From Sarcocystis neurona (lineage: Eukaryota > Apicomplexa > Conoidasida > Eucoccidiorida > Sarcocystidae), in contig KL647292.1 in the NCBI GenBank assembly GCA_000727475.1, positions 3,557,446 through 3,621,445 on the forward strand: a stretch of 64,000 bases of DNA. Direction: 5' to 3'. The translations under genes were made by a program, and so were the position numbers. Positions 1-13,013 of the stretch are shown here, piece after piece (positions within the stretch are counted from its first letter, which is position 1; each line of letters starts with the position of its first letter). A model generated the notes under the pieces. The model did no database searches, was not told where the DNA came from, and saw only the letters and a list, made by a program, of their open reading frames with translations.

Positions 1-144
1 ACCACCTGGCTACCCGTGTCCTCATCTCCATCCTGCCGTTGTTCCCGGTTCTTATCTGCCCTTTGACTCTTAGCGAGAGAGGAAGAATGTCCTCAATGGT
101 TTTGCTTTCAACCTGAAGGAAGGCTTTTTCTTTTGCTCTCAAAG

Positions 145-1699
145 TCAATGTCTTCTGTGGCGGCTTTGCTTTTCCAAATGCGCAGCTTTTCCTCTCGAAG
201 AAATTTAGAAGTCCTCGTGTCGTTTTTTGATCCTCAAATCGCGTACAAGTTGGAGACCCTCCACTGGAAACGCATCACCGAAGAGGCGGAAGAAATGACA
301 GTGGAGAAGTGGAATCGCCAGCCGTTCATCAAGAAACTCCTTTGTAGCTGCTGCTACTACCTTACCCGCTTTGCAGGTACGTACCGCTTCCGCACGGTCG
401 TGGGGCACGTGTGCACGGTCGGAGATGACAACTCACTCGAATACAGTCATGCGCAACCTCAAACAGCTTTCTAGTTGATAGTGAACGGTCGCAACCGTGG
501 CTTGCCTAGTAGAGTAACAGCGTGCGCAATATATTGATATCCGCTCGCCAAACGGCACCGGCTACAGCTGGTCTCCCACAATCGGCTGCTGCACAACGAG
601 CGATGTTTGCGAAATATCTCCGTGTCTGTCGTTTTCTCTACGATGGAATATACGTAGACAAACGTGAACAGAAGACTGCACCTGTTGAACGTCACATAGC
701 CATACGCGTGCACAGAGAGAGTCCATCTAGAATTAAGAGCGTACTACACATGTGTGTGTGTATGTTGAGTGTCTGTGCAAAGGGGGGAGAACGGTTGATC
801 TTCGCGTGTGCGCGGGTTAATTATGGATATATATCTAATTGTATAAGCGCGTAAGAAGAACGCGGGTCATACGCAGACAACGGGACAGAAATGCCAGGAG
901 CTCAGGCTCAGCCGCGAGACTGCTGTTAGCGGCCACCTCTTTAAACGCAACCGCTCGTATGCACTCGCCTTTCCTTCGAAAGGCAATATGAAGCTCTGCA
1001 CGCTGCTGGCGCGTGCTCGTGGAAACCTAATCGGCGCGTGCCCTATGACAGTCAACACATCGCTACAGAAGCTGGTCTTGCCAGTGTGTTTACAGACGGT
1101 TTTGTTAGAAGTGAATTACGACGTGAGACGCTCCCATGGTCCCTTTGCTTCTGCAGTGTTCAAACATCTAACTTCAGGAGTGGATGCTGAACTGTCGTGC
1201 GCCGAAAATCAGTATATAAACACGCACCTTGTTATTGACGTCTAAACGGTCATGTTGGCCTGAATCCAGACCTTTACATATATATATATATATATGTGTT
1301 TTTGAATATATGTATATGCGTACACATATATGTTTATCACTTCTCCGAACTCTCAGCTTTCCAGCTGCGTAGGATCCCTCTGTGGGTGGTCACGTGTAAT
1401 CGATGACACACGTACTGATACTTTGTTATGCGGATTGTGTCTGTCTGGAAATCAGTAACGAAAAACCACCACGCGTACATTGTCCAGAGCCGGGAATACT
1501 AAATGCAGCGTATCTACACTTTGATGCGCTGATCGTGTTTTGCGACGGATTTCTTGTTTTTCCCCCAGGGAAGAACTTTTTCGACGGACTTTCCGACCAA
1601 CGCAGTCGGGCAATATTGAAGCGCCTGCTCATCGCCTCATACCTGGACGACATGCCCGCCGCTGATATCTTTCTAGGAATGGCGTGGGGGGTTCACTGA
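145..1699 (+). CDS. 3' end of an unrecognised protein gene (last two exons)
   Basis: Two open segments join in phase. The first runs from about 145 (after a pyrimidine-rich stretch ending CTCAAAG) to 376, where a GTACGT donor follows; it leaves one base (G). The second starts at 1569 after TTTTTCCCCCAG, supplies two bases, and ends at a TGA at 1697-1699. The joined peptide is about 120 residues, helical and charged, with a phrase SFFDPQIAYKLETLHW and a C-terminus ending FLGMAWGVH. Upstream exons lie left of the window, so the start is unknown. The FFDP...L pattern faintly recalls the YHDP element of TBC-type proteins, but the flanks do not fit well enough to name it. Both splice sites and the phase match support coding; function is unknown. 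Confidence 0.6.
377..1568 (+). other. Intron of the left-edge gene
   Basis: A 1.19-kb stretch between the two exons of the left-edge gene, GT at 377 and AG at 1567-1568. It contains a (TA)n microsatellite at about 1277-1297. Open frames inside it are short and look like chance frames. Confidence 0.5.
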
Positions 1700-4600
1700 A
1701 GGATGGTTTCGAGGGCCCACTTTTAAAAAGTATCAGACTCGACGCAGGTGTGGGCTCTTTCACGGTGGGTACTTCTGACTGGTGCAATGCGGAAGACTGA
1801 AAACGCGGGGAGGGTGTAGTGACCGTTATTCGTGGTTCGTACAGTGGTATGCCTTATGTGTATGGAGACGTTTTCTTACATGCTTGCACGCCGTTCCTAT
1901 CATCTGTGCGATACTTTGTGACCTCGGTGAGAGACCCAGATTATCGTTTGGGGATCACTGAATCTTTTGTGCCCTCTGTTTGGCTGTGATACACTTGTAC
2001 GTACTCTCTCTGACCCGTTTCGACGGGACATACAGGTTTCAGTTTGTGGTGGTGTCTCTGTGCTCTTAATAGGAAAATGTATGTAGCGGGAGGCCTCCAG
2101 TGGACCCCGTAGATCTCCCGCGTGGCATCAAGGTAGAGGAGACAGGCGGTGTAGGTGGTTGACGTCTAGTTGAGGACAGGCAAGTAGAAGACAATCTACA
2201 ATCAAACCTACACGCTTAGCAGTAGCACCGAGTGACAACTGAACGTGCAGCATAATCTGTTGAAGGCTTTGATAAGTTCCGACCTCCGACAGCTAGTTGA
2301 GGTGATACACACACACTCGGTATTTTGTGGTAACGAAGTAGTAAGCTCCCCGCACTCATTGTTATTCCCGTTCACGTCGTTCCAAACAACGTTGTTTCCT
2401 TCTTCTTCGCTTTCCTAGACAGGATACGTTTGGACACTGCCGCTTAGCAGTAAGGATAGTACTATCTTTCAAGTGTAAGATCGTGGCGAGGAGAGCGAAA
2501 AGACCTTCAGTCAGAACGCTTTTCAGAGGCAGGCTTACCCCAGATTTTGCAGACGATCATTAACGTTGAAGTTGTGGCGCCTGCGTGACTGTCTATGAGC
2601 TATAAGAAGTCTGCTTCTGACTTAAGGATTCGGCGGACAGACGCTTTCTGCTACCAGAAATAGCTACGTACACTATACAGAAAGCTGGCGAACGGCTTGA
2701 GACTTTCGTCGTCTTAAGGAAACAGTTTTCTGGCTGAACGGATGACGGTACCTGGAATTCGCACAACTCTGCAAAGAAACGCTACCCGTACTAGATGGCT
2801 CCTGCGTCGCCGAGTGACGGCTGGTTCCCTGCGCGTTGAGTTTTCAGGACGTCCAATCTACGGCTTCAGGGCAACAATGTTGTAGTCCCGCATTGCCTGG
2901 AGAGGCATTGTCCCCCACAAAAGGAGGAGTGGTCGATAACTTCTGCAGAGATCAGCTCCCCATTCATCCTAGCTGAAGGTGGCCAACGCTGAACGTTGTC
3001 CTTCGTGTAGCCGCAGACACCCCGCATGCAGATCTTCCAACGTCATGTGAGTTTCGTTTGTTGAGATCCACCTTGTTCTCTGGGTGCCCGACAACTCACA
3101 GCGTGCTGGTTAGTTCAATATCAATCCTTGTAGGCTGGTAGTAAAACGCGTTGTCATCGAGAAAGATTACACACAGGAGTGATCCGCGCAGAGAACAAAG
3201 GTGGGTGACAGGTAGTATACTGTAGCAGTTACAAGCACGCTGGAGTGATTCATGTGACGAACGTGGAAACACTGCAGCAATTTTTCACTCTGTGCATGAA
3301 GCAAAAGCAAGTGAGTTCACAATGTTCTGGAGCTCCCCTCCGCTGGCATATGGACGCCGCGGTTACGTTGATGTGCTTTTATGTGACAAGTATGGGATAG
3401 CGCACAACGATGCTGAGTCCTCCAACGCAGCGTATTGTGACCTGTGGGCGCTCGCCTGAGATGGGATGTATTCAATGAAAATGCAACCGGTGTACAACCA
3501 GAGACTTCGTCGGCGGCACGAAGACTAAAAAAAGCGTATACACCAGAAACTAGCGCTCCGAGTCCTGCTATTTATCACTCTAGCCAAAAACTTGCAACGT
3601 TCCTATGCGAAATCACTGTTCTTTTCCCGCATGCGTGCCTTCTCCGGCCTTCAGTGCTTTGGTACAATTTCGTTTCAGAATTGGAGAGTCCAGACAAGAC
3701 AAAGAAATGTAGACACTCGACGCGTCACGTCGAAATGGCATCCAGGTGGCATGACGTGGAATAGATATGACGTGGCTCTTTTCCCGGTCGGATGTGAATT
3801 CGAGCAAAGTGGGGCGTCCCTCTTGTGTGGAGGTAAGGCACCAGTCACAGTCAGGGTGCACTGTACGGTAGCAGCTATCTCCGTATGCATGCGATGCCCC
3901 TCTTTCCAGATATCACGTTCTCGTCGCAACGAATATTCAGGACAAGTTGGACATTTCCCAACCCTCAACGTGAACTTGGCTTCGCCCCGCCGGGATCGCA
4001 GGACACTTATGCTGCACTGTCATGTGCCTTTAATGCACGACTGTTCTACGACAGAATGTACCAATCGCGCTGCGCAGGTTTTTCTTTTCAGCTCCCAGTT
4101 AAGCGGGTGAATGCAGCCTTGCTTATCATCATATCCAGCATATCAACTACGAGGTACTCGTGCGCCTGTGTGCACAGCGCAGTCACCCCCAAAACGGCGA
4201 TGACGTCAAGCGCCTCCTGCCCCCCACGCCTCGGTGTCCGGCGGCCACTCGTGCACTTCTACGCAGCATTATCATCCTTGTTTGCCGGTGTCGAATTGTT
4301 CCTCCCTTCCCGCCACCAAAGGCGCATTCTGCACAGACGAGGATTTGAGAATGTCGGGCTGTCCTACCCGGTCTTTACCGCAGTGTAATGGGACTACCGG
4401 CAATAAAGACAGAGCACTTTCTTCACCGTTTGTAGCGTGTGACTATAGCTTAACGGCTGTGCAGCACGCTTTCACTTTAGTGCGACCAAAGGGCAACTTT
4501 CAGTGTTTTATGCTTTTCTACGCGAGGACGTGCACAGACAAGTGAAGCCGCCGAGGGCGCAATTTCGCTATTTTTAAATTCAAAGAGGCCGTGTACAGAG

Positions 4601-7600
4601 GGATACACCACCTACAACACTGCCGCCGTGTTGCGGTGGAGATATCAGGCGGTGACCTTGTTTCCTGACGTGGGAGTTGACAGCCATGCGCCACATCCGT
4701 GAACTAAGTCAGTAACGCGCCAGTGCGCTACGGTCCACTGGCAGAGACGGGACTGATAAGCAGACCATCTCGACTCGCACTCTCCTACACATGAGGTTTG
4801 TCACCACCTGTGTGTTTTACTTCTCGCATCCATGTAGCTAGTGTATGACAGACTTCTGGAAACTTTCAAGACATAGTTGCCTTTGGGATACGGCAGACGG
4901 CCCACCACATCCATTGATTGGTACTGGACAGACGGGCAGAACATACGAATTCAGAACATTGACTTGGAATACACTAAGAAGGGCCACCACACCGTAAACT
5001 TGCGTTCCTGTTAGTGAATATGTGAAGACTACCACGACACACAGCGCGGCGCACAAGTTGCAACATGAGAAATACACCACGCAGCGCAGTAATCCGAGAT
5101 ACTGAACTCTCCGTTGTGCAAGCAACTACGTCACTGACGTCTAGATGTGGATGTCTAGGATTGTTGGCAGTGAATATGTAGCAGCGCGTGTAAGAGCATG
5201 TTGGAGAGGTAGACGAAATAATAGGGAGAAGCATCTATCTGCCGTGCCAAACACATCTTTATTCCGTTCACAGGCAGTCCAACGAAGATACTCCCACATT
5301 GTGTACCCACGATTTGCGACCTAGTCAGAGAACGAGTCACTGCCATCCTACGGCTGGTATGAGCCGTTGAGTCTGCAAGTGTAGCACGACGGGGCTACGC
5401 GAAGAAGCGCCCCGGCGAGCCGCCGCCAGTGGGGCACCGCCAGCGGCACGTGCTGCAACCGCAGGATTAAGCATGTCGAGATACTGTGTCGATATCCTTG
5501 AGTCTCGCTGACAAGACCTGTACCTGCTGCCTTGATCTTTCTGCTGGAGACTTTCCAGCGGGTCGACAATGCGTTCGAACCTAACTCTTCGTATAATGCG
5601 TAGTACATCAGCGTTTGTCTCTCGTATACGCGCGTATACTGCCGCCGAGTACGGACGCGGATGGGTCACATCTTTACAGACGCATGCGGCGTTTCTGTTG
5701 GGAGGCCTGTATATACGGACATGCAGTCCCTTTATCTTGTAGCATTGTTCAACTTTAGGTCTGAACGTTCCTTTGCTACATCCTTGCTTAACGTACCACA
5801 GATCTCCACGCAGAATTGTACATAAAGACATCTTTCCTATGCAAATGCGAATCGCCAGCAGCATCAGTACTACGCTTTGTGGCTTGCAGTTCCCTTCCAT
5901 TCGTTCGTCTTTCAACTAATCGGTTGTCGGGTGCCACCGCCTGCTTCCCGTCGAGTGTTAGTTTCTACAGCAACGACTCCCACAATTTCTCTTCGCGTGG
6001 CTGTTGCTTGGCGGTCTTCCAGATGCAACCTCGTTTGGAGGGCCCCTCCGCTGTTGTGTGGCTTCTCGTCTTTCTGTGCCTTCGCTGGTCTACGGCGGTC
6101 TGACGTCTTCACTGTAGAAGGCGTCCAGATGGATACTCTACCACCTGAAGTGTGGGACTGGACACGTGTTTTTCTGTACACGCAAGTGGCATATGTATGT
6201 ACGTACGCATATATGTTTATATGTGCTTATGAACATGAAGAGATATAAAACGTGCAGGCGTATTATGGGTTACTGAGTGAGTTTCAGTAAGAAGGAGACG
6301 ACACCGTAGAGCAGTGTAGGACGATGGCTAACTGGAGCAGCTGCTGGTATCCTGAGGATTTGAGCAACTTGTGAACTCGCGGCCGTTGCTGCTGCCATGT
6401 GGAAAAAGGTGGAATGTTCTGGTGTGGATCTGTCTGGAGAGCGTGGTATCGCGCAGTCAGGGCCATATCGTCCCAAAACACTACCCCATCTGTGCAACAC
6501 AGCAGAGAGGGAACGAGCAAGCGTTCAATATCCTCGCTTTTCTACGCGTTACACACGCACAGTTACGAGATGTGTAGCATTGCTGTGGCCGAGAACACCG
6601 GGGTGAGTGCACTTCTCTACCTGCTGTAGATAACAGAACGGCTTCACCAGCTTCTGAGCAGCGCCGACTTTTTCTTCGCGTTTACATCCACCGTCATCTT
6701 GACCGATTCTCACTGCGAAGATGAAGAAAGTAGACTTGCACTGGGCTTCGTATCGATCAGCGTGGCTTCTCCCTCCGCTGTTCAGGCGGCACTGCAAGCG
6801 AACCTAATCATCGTCTCATCCTAGCATATACGAGACCTCCAGGATGACAGTGTATGCGTGGATTAACGATATACGTGTGTCTGTGTGAGTGCCGACGTGG
6901 GTTTCTTTTTGCTTTTTCTTCAGCGAGTCGCTGTGCGTCCTCTGTCCCCGCAACGCCTATGCATTGTATCACTTTTCTGCCCAAGGGCGGGCTGTATACG
7001 TCTGCCCGCCGTGCACGTCGACTGTTTTCCTGCCGTCTCCGGCATCTGCTGCTGGCGTTCCTTTTGTCCCGTTTCGCCGGAGTGGAGTTGCAACTGCGAT
7101 CCAGAGTTTCAAATGTCCGTTAGCACGGTATACTTGAGGGTATCTGAGTACACGCTGTCCGGGCACCCCGTTGCAGCACCGCTTTGGCGAGGAGAAAATC
7201 TCGAATAACCCTATTTTCCACGAAGACGTCCATATTGCGTGGACGTTAGAACGATAGAAGTGTGAGAAAGAATGCATGAGCGTCGGGATCGAAGTATTTC
7301 GAAGGCCCATGCGTGTGTCTGCCCGTGCATCCTGTCGTGTCTGTAAGAAGATTAGCTTTTTTCAAACACGGTGGGGTGCTGTCGACGAGAAGGCGGCGTA
7401 TCGCAGACGCGCTCTGCCTGTCTTATCGAGAGACTACCGGGACGGTGCTCGTTGTCTGGGGACTTTGCTGGTGCAGCGGGGCGCTGAGCCTGCAGACGTG
7501 TTACGTTGACGGTTGCCCTTCAGTGAAAGTGGAGCGCGTGGCTATCTAATCGACACACGCGTCCATGTTTTCCGGCGCGTCTGTTTACCTCTGCTTGTCG

Positions 7601-7786
7601 TGGACGTCTACGCAGCGATACTTACGAGACACAGCTGCGTGTGGAAACTAGTGCCTTCTGGTATATGGTGATGCATCTGTTGTAGCAGTAGCTGCCCGGG
7701 GATGCCTAGCCGCCTCTGATTTTCCTTCATAGTATTAGTAATAGTCCTGGTAGTACAGTTTGTCCAGATACATCCTCCCCGCAAAG
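1700..7786. other. Intergenic region without a supported gene
   Basis: About 6.1 kb between a stop codon and the start of the WDR12-like gene. From about 1.7 to 3.4 kb neither strand has an open frame of 60 codons. The longer frames further right (for example 3592-4110 and 3885-4388 on plus, 5337-5915 on minus) show no domain, no convincing splice structure and erratic composition, so I do not call them. A GC-rich patch sits at 5384-5470. The right end should contain the promoter and 5' UTR of the downstream gene, but I could not identify specific elements. Confidence 0.5.
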
Positions 7787-10700
7787 ATGGAGAATCTCAC
7801 GGCGACCGACGACGCAGCGTTTCCTTCGCTGGAGGGGCAGAGAACGGACGCTGGGGCAGAGACTTCGTCGCGGGAAGCCGTCGTCGTCTTTTCAACGAAC
7901 TTACCCGAAACATTTCATCTTCCGAGAGATCCTTTTGTCGTGCCAGCCCACTTCGAAAGATTCGACCTGTCAAAGGTAGGGGCAGTTCCGTCGTGCACGT
8001 GCGTCTGACGGCTGCGCCGTTTTCGGCCACACCTCGAGAGCCGCCGTGCTGCGGAAGTGTGGACGGGGACAACCCGGGCAGCATAATACCTGTCGTCGCT
8101 GCATCAACCACGCGATACTCCAGAGGTCCTTGTCCATGTGCACAGATTTCCTTCATATAAAGGAAATCTGAAGCACTGGCACCGTGCGACGTGTGTGTTT
8201 GGTAAATTCCTGGATGTGTCGTCTTTTGTCCCATGCGTTAGGATGGGGGAGGCTCTTTTTCAGCAGATATCCTCCTGTGTAGCGAAGGTCCACACGTGCA
8301 TAAAAAAACAGATCGTATCTGGACAAACGGACGTTCAGATGTACTCGGAACAATTCGTGGCCGCATATTTTGCTGTTCGAAAGCGATAGGAGGGAGGGTT
8401 ATCTCGCCGCCGGTAAAGAAGGACTACTGGAGTTAGCATGTCGATATGAATCTCGTTGCTCGTGACCGAGCGCTGATGGTGCGTCTGGCGAAGTGCCGAG
8501 GAAAATAAAGAGGGCTCTATTCCTGAATGTTTCACCTACGTGGGGACGCCGTAGGTGGCCGCGGATATATATATCTATATGTATATGCGCGTATGTGCGT
8601 ATGAGAGAGTGCGTGAAGTTGCGCTCGTTTGTCTGGATCAGAGTGTATTAGTGCAGCACTCCTGGTGTCAGTCGTTACGTAGGCAGATATGGGTTAGCTG
8701 CCTCACGCGTTATGCGCAGGTGTGTACGCCCGCTTGAGCGAATATGTCTGCGTCTGCGTAAGGTTCCGTGAAGGCAGAGCGAGCGTCTAGTTCTATTTCA
8801 CTTTGCCCGTCGGCGTACGCCGTTGGGATGCGACAAAATTGCTGCTGTTCTGGCTGCAGCTGATCAACCAGCTGCTGCAGCAAAAATTGGAAGCGGAAGA
8901 CAACGGCGATACTTGGCACCACCAGCCATTTGACTTCCTCGTTGATGGCCAGATCTTTCTACGGACTTCTCTTCATGAGTAAGTGCATCTGCGACAGGTA
9001 GAGCGAGGGTCACGCATGCGTAGGGGGACAAAAATGAGGAAGAAACAGAGAAAACTTGTGTCTCACAATTTTCTCCTTGGACGGAGACGCTTTTACGTAC
9101 ATGTGAAGAGAATTCAGAAAAGCGTGTGTATACGCATTTGCGACAACAAGGCAGTATCGTACCATAACGTTACGTCCAGTCGCGTCCTTTTCCTGGGCTA
9201 CCTGTTTATAAATCTGAATGCACCTCCATCTCTAAATATACGTATTTGTGCACGCTTGTATGCTGCGGGGGTGCGTACGTTTTTGCTTTGTAGTGGAAAG
9301 CCTGGAGAGGCAACGACGAAGACAAGGAAAAAATAGGGACAGGTGTTATTAAGACTTCCAGTGTGTCTATTCGTGTGACAGAGCCTGTTCTGTAGCCGTG
9401 ATTGCCGCGGACGCGCAGTAAGTACGCGCGTGCTTGCATGCGTGTAGATGAAGGCACATGTCACCGCTTTGCACGTACTACGTGTGTGAGTGTATATGTA
9501 TGTGCAAATACGTACACATGTGTACGTATATGGATGCGTATATGTATATATATATATATGCTGATTCACGCGTATGTTCACGTTCAAGTCGCTGGTGTAT
9601 CCTGTGTGCAAGTTTATGCCTGATTCAACTGTCTGGACCCGGGAGTAGGAAGGAGCTGAACGTGGGTTTCATTGAGAGGGTTACACCCCGCAGGCTCTCT
9701 TCGGGTTGTAGTTGCATTTCTTTAGTACACACACACATATGCGGGTCCCTCTTTTGTCGGTGAGTTGGTGGAACTCAGAGCTTTGTACGTGGCCGTGTTG
9801 CTGGCGTGCTTCCAGTCGAGGGAGCGCTGCCGTTTCCTAGCTTCCAGCGAAAATCAGTGTGAGTACTTGTTGCTCACACAAAGTATTCGTTTTGGTTTTC
9901 CTCGAGTACGGTTTTGGCAGAAGCCGTGTTCGGGTGTTAGGTCCACTACCGACTCTTATGTCTTTTACAGATATGAGCGATGAGCGCGTGCAAGTTAGAC
10001 TTAGCTCCTCTTCTTGCAGGCCGCCGTGCAGTACGTCAATTTTTAAAGATAGATCTCAGATGCGTTCGTAGATGACTACGAATGTGCGGGGTGAGGCAAG
10101 TGCAAGCGTTCACGACGCAGACTATATGTAGGTTTTTGTTCTCCGTGTGAGGGTTCAGTGCCGGTGCAGTTCTTTCCTCTGCGGACACAAATGATGAGTT
10201 CTGCGCTTCTATGTCTGAAATGTAGGTATATGACTTCTCATGGTATCACGGCTGAAGTTCCACTCCAGCTTCAATACCAACTTGCTGTTCGGCGCCTGCG
10301 CGAGCAACATCTGCCATCAAGTCGCGACTGGATCGCTTCCCTTGCCTCTTTGCCGCGTAAAGGTGAGCAATATGTGAAGAATTGAGTTGTTTCTGTAGGT
10401 CAGGAATATCTGCGCAACGATTAGCGGGCCGTGATATGGTGTGGACACCACGTGGTACGTTCTGCAGCCGCATGTCTATTGTAGATGCTGAGTTTGGTAT
10501 TGGTGGCAGCGTCGGTCGCATTACACGCGGCTGCGGGAGCGTTGTGGCGTTTGTGTGCGGGTATCGGCAGCATGAAATGCTTTCGCGATCGTGAGATGGT
10601 GCTCGTCACTCCACGCGTGAAATTATAGTAGGAATATCGCTGCGTCCATTACCTGTCTGTGTATGTCCTAGTACATTTGACTCTGTGTTTGATGGCGTTT

Positions 10701-13013
10701 GCTAAAAAACTTACGCGTGTAGAGGTTAGCTGAGACTTCGAGACGAGTTCACGACAACTGGAAGGTATACAGGGTTTTGCACACTGCACCTGCTGAAGTC
10801 TAGTGGTGGGGAATAGCTTCCCGTCAAGCTGTTGCTTGCGTAGCCGCAGGGGCTGTCAGACTCGCTATGCAGCGATAATCGTATACACGTGGATCGTGAA
10901 CACAGTTGTGTATTAAAGCGTTGCTGCGTCAACTGTGAAGTTAATTGGTGTACGCCCGGTCCAGTCAGTTCGTAAAAGAGAAATCAGGGAACGTGAAGGC
11001 CGTTATGTGTAGAGTTCCTATGCCCTTGTGTAGTGTTTGGATTTCGTTTTTCTGAGGAGTATAGTTTAATTTTGGCGAGCCTCCGATTGATGTCCCCAAA
11101 CACGATTATCTCGCGCTGGTACAGTTTCTCAAAAGGTGCATCAGCAAGTGTGGGTTTGTCAGGGCCTTCGAGGAGTGTTGGAGAGAGGGAGTAGGGATAA
11201 AAGGATCACCTGGGTGTATCAGAGAGGAAAGATAGCTGTTGCGGTACGTGTACACGTACGTGTCTCGTGCGTGCGTAGTTGCTGATTCGGTGGCTGTTTT
11301 TTTAATACATCGTCGTGCCGTATCTTGTTTTCTGATGCTTTTGCTTACTCAGGACTTCTTGTGGGAGCATCGTATGACGGTAGCTGTCGCGTGCATCACC
11401 TTCCCTCTCTCTCGTGTTCCGCTCCACCTAGCGGAGCTGCTGAATCGAAGTCCGATATAGTGGCACGGTTGCCTTCGTCTACTACTCTGGTAGAAGTTTC
11501 GCTGAATCAAGGCCCGTTGGGAGCGGCAGCAGCTTTCGCTGGTGGCGCGTACATGCCTTCCGGTTGCCTACAGGTGTTGTTGGGCAGTAAGGGTGGTGGG
11601 TACAATGTCGTGCATGTGTGGGAAGAGCGGCAGCAGCAGCCTGAAGACGAAGAACAGCCGTCAAGGACAGAATTCGAGACAACGGAAGGACGCGTTCCTG
11701 CCGGGACCAATATCGATAGCCACGGCAGCAATGGGACTGGCCTTGTGAACGAAACCGGAAGCAGGATACCTGGACCCGATGAGGTATTCAAGAAGAGGAC
11801 AATTCGAGGAGCAGCCCTGAAGGCTGTAGGCTGTCAACGCAGCGAAATAACGTGTATAGATGTTAGTAATGATGGGGTTACTGTTGCGTCAGGAGGCGCT
11901 GATGGAAAAATTCTTTTGTGGGACAATGTTCCGGACATGAAGGCGGCTGCTACGCAGCAACAAGAGTTCCACCGTCACAACGGATTTCACAATGCAAACT
12001 ACACTGGTTACGCTAATGACACGTCTTGTAGTAAGGCTTTTGATGCCGAAAGTCAGGGTTTCTCGGCTACCACAGCATCTGGGAATGCGATCCCTGGCAA
12101 GCGGAAAAGAGTGGCAGAGAAGTCTTATTTGCCATTGTCTGTTCCGTGTGTCCGGAAGAAGGAGCCGAAACTCGTGTTGGAGAATCACACTGACAGGGTG
12201 TCCGATTTATGCTTTCCGGCGCATCCGCTGCGGTGCGTGTTGTACACGAGCGCTTTAGATGAGACGATCTGTGGGTGGGATACTCTAGTCGGCGGGGCGC
12301 CTTTGAGCGTTTGGACCACATCCCGGCCAGTTACCTCTGTAAGTTGCTCTCCTGTGGACGGCACTGTCGTCTGCAGCGCGCACGTTGACGGGCGTTTGCG
12401 TCTTTGGGACATTCGCTCAGGCACCGTAGCGGCATCGATAAAAGATACTGAGAGAGGAGCTGGACAGAACTCAACTGAAGGACCGGAAGGCCCACACAGC
12501 AGCAGCAGCAACGCTGCTCATCTGGAAGCTGGTCTGGGCACAGGGCACAACAGCCACAGAAGCTCGGGGAAGAAATTTCCTGGTACTGCTCACCTGACTC
12601 TGAATACAAATTCCAGACTCGATCGACGTTTCACGTTCGGCAATGTTCCTGACAGAAGGACGACGACGCGTGCGCGCTGGTGTCCGGTCAAGGAAGGGGA
12701 GTACTGGATCGCTACGGTCAGTCAAGACGGCATGCTGCGATTGCGCGATATTCGCGCTGCTTCGATGCCATTGTTTAGTGTCGAGGTCCGTGGCGGGCTT
12801 TCAGATGGGCCTACACGTGACCTAGCACGGAGCACGGCAGCCGGAGAGATCACTCACAGAAAAGCGGGGGAAGTGGTGGCTAAAAAAGGGCTTCCCGTGA
12901 GGTTGCTTTCATGTAGCTGGTTAGATGGCCACAGAATTGCGACAGGAGGCTCAGACGGTATTATCCGAGTATTCACAGTCGGAGCAACTGCGCTTATCGA
13001 ACAGACATTCTAA
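7787..13013 (+). CDS. WDR12: WDR12/Ytm1-like ribosome biogenesis protein
   Basis: Four exons: 7787-7975, 8860-8978, 10226-10362 and 11353-13013 (stop TGA); donors GTAGGG, GTAAGT and GTGAGC, all phases agree, product about 701 aa. The ATG at 7787 lies in a good context (GCAAAGATGG). Residues about 31-125 form the NLE domain typical of WDR12/Ytm1 (FHLPRDPFVVPAHF, FDLSKLINQLL, PFDFLVDGQIFLRTSLHEYM). The rest is a WD40 propeller with blades ending in ILLWD, RLRLWD, LRLRD and IRVF, broken by long polar inserts; a basic GKRKRV near residues 397-402 may be a nuclear signal. In yeast and human this protein works with Erb1/BOP1 and Nop7/PES1 in 60S maturation in the nucleolus, and the NLE domain binds the MIDAS of Rea1/midasin. 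Glu113 in HGITAE aligns, from memory, with yeast Ytm1 Glu80, the Rea1 contact. It is longer than the usual 420-460 aa because of the inserts. NLE proteins also include Nle1/Rsa4; the single short NLE plus gene architecture fits WDR12 better. Confidence 0.85.
8143..8170. repeat. Perfect short inverted repeat in WDR12-like intron 1
   Basis: CAGATTTCCTT at 8143-8153 is followed by a 6-base loop and its exact complement AAGGAAATCTG at 8160-8170. It can fold into an 11-bp hairpin inside the first intron. No function is apparent. Confidence 0.7.

Noticed and set aside
3592..4388. Two overlapping plus-strand frames of 167-172 codons
   Set aside because: They overlap each other in different frames and neither shows family features or splice support.
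5337..5915. 192-codon minus-strand open frame
   Set aside because: No recognisable domain or splice context; composition changes abruptly within it, and only the GC-rich patch looks coding-like.
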